Source: Mytilus californianus (taxonomy: Eukaryota; Mollusca; Bivalvia; Mytilida; Mytilidae). Taken from it: DNA of 64,000 bases. The translations under genes were made by a program, and so were the position numbers. Of the stretch, positions 44,884-54,483 are shown piece by piece (position 1 is the first letter of the stretch; each line of letters starts with the position of its first letter). The stretch covers positions 558,001 to 622,000 of the forward strand of contig NW_026262735.1 of the NCBI RefSeq assembly GCF_021869535.1. Reading direction: 5' to 3'. The notes beneath the pieces were generated by a model that did not search any database, had not been told where the DNA came from, and saw only the letters and a program-made list of their open reading frames with translations.

Positions 44884-45059
44884 TTAGTTTAAGAACACCT
44901 TATTCGTAAAAATGCAATAAGAAATAAAGGTCACCGATGAGTTAAAAATATATTTCAATTTTCATGCAAAAAATGGCATTTTTCACCAAATGGAAATAAC
45001 TTGGAGCTTTTTCAATGATATAAACATTTTAAAAGTGATCTGGGGCAAAAACGAATTGA

Positions 45060-45125
45060 TTTTTTAACCCGGATTTGTTTTTTTTCTCAATCGATTTATG
45101 AATTTCGAACAGCGGTATACTACTG
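45060..45125. repeat. Dispersed repeat ending AACAGCGGTATACTACTG
   Basis: Second copy of the block at 2037-2100 (AACCCGGATTTG, CAATCGATTTATGAATTTCG). Confidence 0.8.
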
Positions 45126-45173
45126 TTGCATTTATTTTTGTTGATTTTTGTACCAAATCTTAAAGTAACAACT

Positions 45174-45597
45174 CCCCCCAAGGGTGACTGGGGAATAGAA
45201 GTATGGTCACCATTGGTCTTCCTCCGACCGGCAGTAAAACCCGTGCTAAAGTGGGGCGTCCGTTTGGCTGTGCGGGATGTACAAATTTGCAGCCACGTCC
45301 GGTCAGAATGGGGACGTTAAATCCGATGCCTCGTGTAAAGAGAGTGCCACGCTCTTTGCACGTTAAGAACCCTTGCAACAACTCTTTGAGGGGTCCGTAG
45401 GTGACCTGTTGCAAGGCTAAATTTCTGTCCCTATCCAATATACCCTCATTTCCCGTGGCAGTCTAAATTTCTCCGACCTTAATCCCTTAATCTATTACAG
45501 AACCTACCTATTGTATTTATTGTAAACTTGTTCTCGTCCTGAATATGCATGAAATATTTGCCACTGGACGTTAAGCAACTAACAATCAATCAATCAA
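45174..45597 (+). mobile_element. SINE-like retroposon, reference-quality copy
   Basis: Full-length 424-bp copy flanked by a perfect 14-bp target duplication TTAAAGTAACAACT (45160-45173 and 45598-45611). It begins with a run of C, contains GGAATAGAAGTATGGTCACC, ACGTCCGGTCAGAATGGGGA and GAATATGCATGAAATATTTG, and ends in TCAATCAATCAA. I find no clear pol III A and B boxes, so a tRNA-derived head is not shown. Confidence 0.95.
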
Positions 45598-45989
45598 TTA
45601 AAGTAACAACTAATAGTGTAAAAAACAAAATTTGTATTGGAAAAAAAAATGTTTGAATTTTTTCTGAATTTTTTGTACCCTCGAGCCTCCTTAAGACGTT
45701 TTTTTACATTTTATCATTTAGATGGTGGATGTGCATTGATAGATAATTAAGTCTAAGATGCGTGTTTTTTTTTATTAGTCCCCCTGTCGTTATTAGATTT
45801 GAACTAGCTGTCGGTAACTCTGATCTGTAGTAAATGTCTTTTTGTTGATTGGATGTACAATCATTCTTGTCTTTCATTTTTTGTAATGTCATTAGTCTAC
45901 CTACCTTTTTGTGTTTCTAAGATACTTATGATGTGGCTCTGTACTTTTAAATCTCGTCATTATGTTATTGTGCTATTGTAAATTTTTTT

Positions 45990-46230
45990 TATTCTTGTTT
46001 TTCATTTTTGCTAATGGGCTTTCTCTATATAAAATTGAGAATTGAAATGGGGAATGTGTCAAAGAGACAACAACCCGACCATAGAACAGACAACAGCAGA
46101 AGGTCACCAACAGGTCTTCAATGCAGCGAGAAATTCCCGCACCCGGAGGCGTCCTTCAGCTGGCCCCTAAACAATTATATATACTAGTTCAGTGATAATG
46201 AACGCCATACTAAATATGTCTTCTTGTGCT
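45990..46230 (+). repeat. Dispersed mussel-type repeat M1, second copy
   Basis: Matches 15905-16080: GAAATGGGGAATGTGTCAAA, GGTCTTCAATGCAGCGAGAA, CGCACCCGGAGGCGTCC and TATACTAGTTCAGTGATA. Confidence 0.7.
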
Positions 46231-46259
46231 TCTTTGTTAAAATATTTGATTGTATTATA

Positions 46260-46600
46260 GTGATAAAGACAACACAACGTTGACCCCCTTATTGGACATT
46301 TTTGTTTACCTATTATGTCCGTTTGTTTTGTTCACACATCGATGTCGATGTAATGGAATTTGATGCGACTGTCCTACAAGTTAGAGGTTTAGCTAGCTAT
46401 TAAATCAGGTTTAATCCACCATTTTCTACTTTAGTAAATACATGTACCAAGGCTGGAATGTGACATTTGTTATCCATTCGTTTGATGTGTTTGAGATTTT
46501 GTTTTGCCATTTGAGTATTTTTGTTATTTTAATTTTTTTTATTGAATTATATTGCTTCAAACCTCTATCAGTCGTGTATGCTGGACGTCATGGACAAACT
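46260..46600 (+). repeat. Dispersed mussel-type repeat M3
   Basis: The text GATGCGACTGTCCTACAAGT, TTAATCCACCATTTTCTACT and CATTCGTTTGATGTGTTTGA is one I associate with the most abundant mussel repeats. The 74-codon ORF at 46442 is part of it. Confidence 0.55.
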
Positions 46601-47571
46601 GTTTTTTTAAAGAAATATCTGAACTTAACATTAATCAAATGGAGGCAGATCTATACTATACTTTGACGTCTATCAAATGATATCAAAATGGAAATTTACC
46701 AGATAAGTAAATTTATTCTTCTGAATAATGGTCCGCACTTTTTTCTTATGTGAAGTTCCCCTTTAGCCCTTTAGCTTTTCTGCATAGCCATGAAATAGTT
46801 TTTCCTTTCAGGTGTTGTGCCTGTTTGCACATGATTAAGGCAGTATTGTTTGATTTTGTTGTTGTAACATAAGTAATTATATTTGAATCAATCGGGCCAA
46901 GGACCAATCCAGTATATTATTATAATCCTTCGTAAATTACTCTCAATGTATGCACATATTAAACGGAATTAATTACGAAGGATTATAATTAAACTGAAAA
47001 GAAAAATTGTGATTGATTTCTTTAACTCGGAAGATAAAAAAAACCTTGCTTGTTTAAAATAAACCATGAAAATGCTATAATGTGTAATTTATGAAAACCA
47101 TTTAGTCTGGTCCATGTCTTTCTACCAGAATATCACAGTAGGCATTTATAACCTGAAAACGCTTGAAAAAAGAAACATCGATCAATAAATGAGTATATTT
47201 ACATGGAAATACTATTAAAATGGTTGCAGCAGTAGGTATTTCTTCAATTCCCGTATTAATTCAAAATTATTTTTATGCTGTCCCTCTTTCACAAATCTAC
47301 TTTAACAGAAAATATATCATGATATAAATAATAACAATGGTTCATATCTTAACTTAACATTTCTAAAGCATTCGTCTTTACACTTTTTTTTAGATCTTCA
47401 CTTTTTTCCAAACGAAGTTAATACTTTCATTAGCAAATATTTACACTCGTGTTTACGTGATAAACTTAGCACTAAGGAGTGTTATGTTAAATAATATAAA
47501 CACTTGCATGTAAATAATTTATCAGCGATGTTTCGTATATTATTTTGACATTATTAACACACTTGGCAAAT
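46600..47571. other. Non-coding interval
   Basis: AT-rich. A roughly 20-bp inverted pair around AATCCTTCGTAAATTA and TAATTACGAAGGATT (46924-46985) could form a hairpin. No gene. Confidence 0.4.
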
Positions 47572-47584
47572 TCATATATAACTA

Positions 47585-48010
47585 ACCCCCAAGGGTGACT
47601 GGGGAACAGAAGTATGGTCACTATTGGTCTTCCTCCGACCGGCAGTAAAACTCTTGCTAAAGTGGGGCGTCCGTTTGGCTGTGCGGGATGTACAAATTTG
47701 CAGCCACGTCCGGTCAGAATGGGGACATTAAATCCGATGCCTCGTGTAAAGAGAGTCCCACGCTCTTTGCACGTTAAGAACAATGCAACAACTCTTTGAG
47801 GGGTCCGTAGGTGACCTGTTGCAAGGCTAAATTTCTGTCCCTATCCAATATTCCCTCATTTCCCGTGGCAGTCTAAATTTCGTCGACCATAACCCCGGAC
47901 GCCCATATTACAGAACCTACCTATTGTATTTATTGTTAATTTATTCTCGTCCTGAATATGCATGAAATATTTGCCACTGGACGTTAAGCAACCAACCAAC
48001 AATCAATCAA
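47585..48010 (+). mobile_element. SINE-like retroposon A (left parent of the recombinant)
   Basis: Full-length copy with its own target duplication TCATATATAACTA (47572-47584) / TCATATATCACTA (48011-48023), one mismatch. Diagnostic bases are GAACAGAAGTATGG near the start, TTAAGAACAATGC in the middle, and ATATTCCC, CATAACCCCGGACGCC, TTAATTTATTCTC and a doubled CCAACCAACAATC near the 3' end. Confidence 0.95.
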
Positions 48011-48735
48011 TCATATATCACTATATTCCTTTCATTAATGAATGAAATAGAAACAAAAAAATATATGTTAATTATTTTCTTTTATCTCTTAGCTAATATC
48101 CTTATAAGATAATTATGGACCGCTTTTTAACACAACCCTTTATGTACCACTTTTTTATTTTACCATTATTTGCTTGTTCAACACGGACCATTATGCAAAT
48201 TAATGCTTATCCTGGCAGCCAGTTCAAATGATAGAGGAGGCATGCAGATCTAAGAGAAAACTCCAATCTTGCGCAAGTAACTGGCAAACCTAATCACAAA
48301 AAACTGTTTTAAGTTAACATACAAAGCTGTGATTAAAATTAGTTGTGGTGTAAGACTAACGACCATAACCACTTCACCACCACAGCCAAAAAAGTATCAA
48401 TATCACACTACTTTAGTTTAGTGGTAAGTATTCTGTTCATGTCAACACACTAATTCAGTTCTTTTACGTATTTCATAAAATCAAGGAAAATGTGACCATA
48501 TTGTCAATGTCAACCCAATTTTTTTTAATGACTGTGTTTTAAACCTGTCAGTACTATGGACAATAAACTAACAGCAGCTTCAATGTGTTAAAGTACAATT
48601 GATTCATGCTTCTCAATTAATAGTCTGTTAAAACATTTCAAAATTATACACACATATTTGGAATACTGCAAAATGTTGTTAGCAACTGTTGCACCAGAGG
48701 CCAAGAAGAAAAAAAGCCTCGACTTCATTCCCACA

Positions 48736-49035
48736 CTAGGCTAATGGAAAAGCATTAAAAATGCAATTTCCATCTGATGCCGAAATTACAGTTATTTTTC
48801 CAATTGATTGTGGAATGAAATCCTCATATCTGGAGGGAAAAAAACAAATACTAAAATAAAATAAAAAAATGTTATGAAGGGTCGAGTGTTTAATGAAATG
48901 ACATTTCGTATTTTGCATCTCCTGTTCCACATTGCTAAATACTGAACCTTCTTTCAAAGTGCACCTCCCATCCTTACAGTCTTGAATAACATGCACTGAA
49001 TGCATATCTCTGGCTATTTTTATGACATCAGTCAC
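48736..49035 (-). pseudogene. OTU-like fragment, first copy
   Basis: The 99-codon frame has VTDVIKIARDMHSVHVIQDC upstream, then a hydrophobic stretch that looks like translated intron. After an acceptor (TTTTTTTCCCTCCAG, exon start 48829) it reads GKITVISASDGNCIFNAFPL. ASDGNCIFNA fits the Asp and catalytic Cys motif (DGNC) that opens OTU deubiquitinase domains. It stops ten codons after DGNC, so the domain is truncated. It is repeated at 52307-52606 with one amino-acid difference (Asn/Lys). Confidence 0.4.
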
Positions 49036-49099
49036 AACTTCAGGATCATAACGATTTCGGCGCTTTGATTCAGAACATACATTTAATATATAATGATAT

Positions 49100-50900
49100 A
49101 ATGGCGCAAAGGAGTAAATTCGTTTTCTTCACTGTAAGAAATATACATCTCGATCAAGGTTGAATGACTTCTGGTTCTGTTATTACTTCAACATATTTCA
49201 ATTTTATATATCTTGTGCCATAGGAAACAATTTGATGAAATACAGGTTTAAAAAAAAGAAAGACAATGCATGTTCAAGTTTTACAGGGTGCATTCTTGAT
49301 ATTTTTACAGGAGGTTGTAAATTGACTGAAAATTCATCATCTTTACTTGTCATATCTATACTTGGTTACTGGAACTTTGGTTAAAAGTTGTACTCTTGTT
49401 GATATTGATGCCATAATTGACAATAACTGTTCCTTTACAATATTGTTATCAGTCTCATAAGTGAGTCAAATATCTCATCGAAGTAGTTTTCTTAGAGCCT
49501 TGATTATTTTCTGCTTTTTGTTTACCTTTCAAGATACGAGCAAGCAATATGTTACTCTGACATGGTGCAATAGCATTTAATACAGCAGTTATTGCCTCAT
49601 CTGCCATCATTTCACCATAAAATTGTGATGTTTGGCTAACAGAGTCAATGGGTGTTTTGAGATGGTACTTCAGTGGACTGATCTTCCCTTTAGTTACCAG
49701 AAGCTAACACCACACCAGCCACTCAGGTTTCTACATCCATACATCAGGCATCATTGTAACCAACATTACCACTCTCATCAAATTCCTCTTTTACAAGGGA
49801 TACAATTCAGTCAACCTTTGAGCGCAGGGTAACCATGAACACGTGCAGCCCAGTGTAAGCAGAACATCCTGTTTAGTCGACATGTCTTGTGGTATATTTT
49901 AATAAATGAAAATATTATTGTTCTGTGACATTTATTTAGTAGAGTTATCTTCCTTTCCCCACATTTCATTTTTGGTTAATTTTCGGTATGTTTCACTCCC
50001 CTAGATTACATGAATCGATAAGACCCGAGTTTATAGAAAGGAAAATGGCATATGGCCCGCAAAGCAATTTTTGGGAATAATTCAATTATTGGAAATCTAG
50101 TGGTCCCCCACAGAGTAAGTTTTATTACCTGCCTGATATAATCATTTATTTGTATGTAGATAAGTTTTGTGTTATAGATTCTTATTATTAAGGTTGTGTG
50201 CCAATTCAAAAGCCACTTGGTTGTCTGCATTTTTTATATGCATTTTGTTGAAATAATTTGCTACTTTTTCGTACATTTGTGTATTGTTAGATATTTTTCA
50301 TATCAGTCAAGATATTAGGATTAGGCACATATCATGTATATTTTTCGATACTGTGTAATTGGAACTTTTCGTACTAAAGAAATGGCTAATTGAACCGAGA
50401 AACTTCTTCTCGTAACTTTCGTGCATCCGTGCACATTTGGAGTATTTTGCGACTTTAAATAGAACATTTATTATTATCTAGGCCTAGGATATAGTAAAAC
50501 TTAGTCTATGTCAACGGACAATCCGCTTAGGACATATTATTAGTGTGATTAATTTTGTAATTGTTGATGTTATCTTTTACTTTGGCCTTGTTGTGAACCG
50601 AACATGTTGCAACTACAAATTCTGCTCACCTGGACACAAAGGTGCATTTAGGAGCAAATTGATAAATTTGAGAAATATATTTTTCTTGTTTGTTTTGAAC
50701 ATTTAAAGCATAATAAGTGATTTATTCATTGTTTTGCATTACTTGTATTATGTTTAATTACAATACATGTTAAGAAATAACTTAGGAACAATTAGTTATG
50801 ATTGTTTATTTTTTTGTAGCTTTTTACCTTCTCCTGGGAAGTTTGTAGTGAAATAAAGAATTACAAGAAAAATTTTGTTAGTCATTAGGCATTACAGTAA
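49100..50900. other. Non-coding part of the duplicated unit, first copy
   Basis: Short ORFs here (49160-49384, 49632-49832, 50006-50230) recur in the second copy only because the DNA is duplicated. The last ~650 bp before the gag start probably contain the BEL/Pao 5' LTR and leader. No LTR edge can be set without a 3' LTR. Confidence 0.45.
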
Positions 50901-50912
50901 AAAGTCTGACGA

Positions 50913-51154
50913 TTGGACCAGCATATTATGGACACGCCAGATGATGTAGAAACAAAACGGCTGAGAACACTTACAGTTAAGGCAATGGAAAACTATAAAG
51001 AAAAGGTTCAAGTTTATCATAATAAACTATTAGAAAAAAGACAAGCAGTTGAGGAATCATTAACCTATCTGGAGGAACAAACAGGAGATATACATGTTCT
51101 AGGACAGGTTAGAGAAACTCTTGTGGAAGTACTTAACAATTATTATAAACTTTG
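50913..51154 (+). pseudogene. BEL/Pao gag N-terminus, truncated duplicate
   Basis: First ~80 codons of the gag found in full at 54484 onward (start MDQHIMDTPDDVETKRLR, coiled-coil EKVQVYHNKLLEKRQAVEES). Cut by the hybrid SINE, after which the sequence returns to the start of the duplicated unit instead of to gag. It differs from the second copy by Thr/Pro at residue 19. Confidence 0.8.
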
Positions 51155-51581
51155 CCCCCCAAGGGTGACTGGGGAATAGAAGTAAGGTCACCATTGGTCT
51201 TCCTCCGACCGGCAGTAAAACCCGTGCTAAAGTGGGGCGTCCGTTTGGCTGTGCGGGATGTACAAATTTGCAGCCACGTCCGGTCAGAATGGGGACGTCA
51301 AATCCGATGCCTCGTGTAAAGAGAGTGCCACGCTCTTTGCACGTTAAGAAACCTTGCAACAACTCTTTGAGGGGTCCGTAGGTGACCTGTTGCAAGGCTA
51401 AATTTCTGTCCCTATCCAATATTCCCTCATTTCCCGTGGCAGTCTAAATTTCGTCGACCATAACCCCGGACGCCCATATTACAGAACCTACCTATTGTAT
51501 TTATTGTTAATTTATTCTCGTCCTGAATATGCATGAAATATTTGCCACTGGACGTTAAGCAACCAACCAACAATCAATCAA
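51155..51581 (+). mobile_element. Hybrid SINE (5' part of B, 3' part of A) at the duplication junction
   Basis: The 5' flank ATTATAAACTTTG (51142-51154) is that of SINE B, while the 3' flank TCATATATCACTA (51582-51594) is that of SINE A, so this copy has no target duplication. Internally it carries B bases up to AAGAAACCTTGC (about 51354) and A bases from ATATTCCC (51423) on. The crossover lies in the 68-bp identical stretch 51355-51422. Confidence 0.95.
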
Positions 51582-52306
51582 TCATATATCACTATATTCC
51601 TTTCATTAATGAATGAAATAGAAACAAAAAAATATATGTTAATTATTTTCTTTTATCTCTTAGCTAATATCCTTATAAGATAATTATGGACCGCTTTTTA
51701 ACACAACCCTTTATGTACCACTTTTTTATTTTACCATTATTTGCTTGTTCAACACGGACCATTATGCAAATTAATGCTTATCCTGGCAGCCAGTTCAAAT
51801 GATAGAGGAGGCATGCAGATCTAAGAGAAAACTCCAATCTTGCGCAAGTAACTGGCAAACCTAATCACAAAAAACTGTTTTAAGTTAACATACAAAGCTG
51901 TGATTAAAATTAGTTGTGGTGTAAGACTAACGACCATAACCACTTCACCACCACAGCCAAAAAAGTATCAATATCACACTACTTTAGTTTAGTGGTAAGT
52001 ATTCTGTTCATGTCAACACACTAATTCAGTTCTTTTACGTATTTCATAAAATCAAGGAAAATGTGACCATATTGTCAATGTCAACCCAATTTTTTTTAAT
52101 GACTGTGTTTTAAACCTGTCAGTACTATGGACAATAAACTAACAGCAGCTTCAATGTGTTAAAGTACAATTGATTCATGCTTCTCAATTAATAGTCTGTT
52201 AAAACATTTCAAAATTATACACACATATTTGGAATACTGCAAAATGTTGTTAGCAACTGTTGCACCAGAGGCCAAGAAGAAAAAAAGCCTCGACTTCATT
52301 CCCACA

Positions 52307-52606
52307 CTAGGCTAATGGAAAAGCATTAAAAATGCAATTTCCATCTGATGCCGAAATTACAGTTATTTTTCCAATTGATTGTGGAATGAAATCCTCATAT
52401 CTGGAGGGAAAAAAACAAATACTAAAATAAAATAAAAAAATGTTATGAAGGGTCGAGTGTTTAATGAAATGACATTTCGTATTTTGCATCTCCTGTTCCA
52501 CTTTGCTAAATACTGAACCTTCTTTCAAAGTGCACCTCCCATCCTTACAGTCTTGAATAACATGCACTGAATGCATATCTCTGGCTATTTTTATGACATC
52601 AGTCAC
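52307..52606 (-). pseudogene. OTU-like fragment, second copy
   Basis: Duplicate of 48736-49035, 3571 bp downstream; one substitution changes SVFSNVE to SVFSKVE. Same DGNC motif and acceptor. Confidence 0.4.
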
Positions 52607-52669
52607 AACTTCAGGATCATAACGATTTCGGCGCTTTGATTCAGAACATACATTTAATATATAATGATA

Positions 52670-54470
52670 TAATGGCGCAAAGGAGTAAATTCGTTTTCTT
52701 CACTGTAAGAAATATACATCTCGATCAAGGTTGAATGACTTCTGGTTCTGTTATTACTTCAACATATTTCAATTTTATATATCTTGTGCCATAGGAAACA
52801 ATTTGATGAAATACAGGTTTAAAAAAAAGAAAGACAATGCATGTTCAAGTTTTACAGGGTGCATTCTTGATATTTTTACAGGAGGTTGTAAATTGACTGA
52901 AAATTCATCATCTTTACTTGTCATATCTATACTTGGTTACTGGAACTTTGGTTAAAAGTTGTACTCTTGTTGATATTGATGCCATAATTGACAATAACTG
53001 TTCCTTTACAATATTGTTATCAGTCTCATAAGTGAGTCAAATATCTCATCGAAGTAGTTTTCTTAGAGCCTTGATTATTTTCTGCTTTTTGTTTACCTTT
53101 CAAGATACGAGCAAGCAATATGTTACTCTGACATGGTGCAATAGCATTTAATACAGCAGTTATTGCCTCATCTGCCATCATTTCACCATAAAATTGTGAT
53201 GTTTGGCTAACAGAGTCAATGGGTGTTTTGAGATGGTACTTCAGTGGACTGATCTTCCCTTTAGTTACCAGAAGCTAACACCACACCAGCCACTCAGGTT
53301 TCTACATCCATACATCAGGCATCATTGTAACCAACATTACCACTCTCATCAAATTCCTCTTTTACAAGGGATACAATTCATTCAACCTTTGAGCGCAGGG
53401 TAACCATGAACACGTGCAGCCCAGTGTAAGCAGAACATCCTGTTTAGTCGACATGTCTTGTGGTATATTTTAATAAATGAAAATATTATTGTTCTGTGAC
53501 ATTTATTTAGTAGAGTTATCTTCCTTTCCCCACATTTCATTTTTGGTTAATTTTCGGTATGTTTCACTCCCCTAGATTACATGAATCGATAAGACCCGAG
53601 TTTATAGAAAGGAAAATGGCATATGGCCCGCAAAGCAATTTTTGGGAATAATTCAATTATTGGAAATCTAGTGGTCCCCCACAGAGTAAGTTTTATTACC
53701 TGCCTGATATAATCATTTATTTGTATGTAGATAAGTTTTGTGTTATAGATTCTTATTATTAAGGTTGTGTGCCAATTCAAAAGCCACTTGGTTGTCTGCA
53801 TTTTTTATATGCATTTTGTTGAAATAATTTGCTACTTTTTCGTACATTTGTGTATTGTTAGATATTTTTCATATCAGTCAAGATATTAGGATTAGGCACA
53901 TATCATGTATATTTTTCGATACTGTGTAATTGGAACTTTTCGTACTAAAGAAATGGCTAATTGAACCGAGAAACTTCTTCTCGTAACTTTCGTGCATCCG
54001 TGCACATTTGGAGTATTTTGCGACTTTAAATAGAACATTTATTATTATCTAGGCCTAGGATATAGTAAAACTTAGTCTATGTCAACGGACAATCCGCTTA
54101 GGACATATTATTAGTGTGATTAATTTTGTAATTGTTGATGTTATCTTTTACTTTGGCCTTGTTGTGAACCGAACATGTTGCAACTACAAATTCTGCTCAC
54201 CTGGACACAAAGGTGCATTTAGGAGCAAATTGATAAATTTGAGAAATATATTTTTCTTGTTTGTTTTGAACATTTAAAGCATAATAAGTGATTTATTCAT
54301 TGTTTTGCATTACTTGTATTATGTTTAATTACAATACATGTTAAGAAATAACTTAGGAACAATTAGTTATGATTGTTTATTTTTTTGTAGCTTTTTACCT
54401 TCTCCTGGGAAGTTTGTAGTGAAATAAAGAATTACAAGAAAAATTTTGTTAGTCATTAGGCATTACAGTA
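52670..54470. other. Non-coding part of the duplicated unit, second copy
   Basis: Near-identical to 49100-50900. Probably includes the BEL/Pao 5' LTR and leader directly upstream of the gag at 54484. Confidence 0.45.
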
Positions 54471-54483
54471 AAAAGTCTGACGA

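Noticed and set aside
45160..45438. ORFs of 60-140 codons on both strands over every SINE copy, with the same peptide text
   Set aside because: They recur in each copy of a non-coding retroposon and are broken by ordinary subfamily differences. Shadows of the repeat, not genes.
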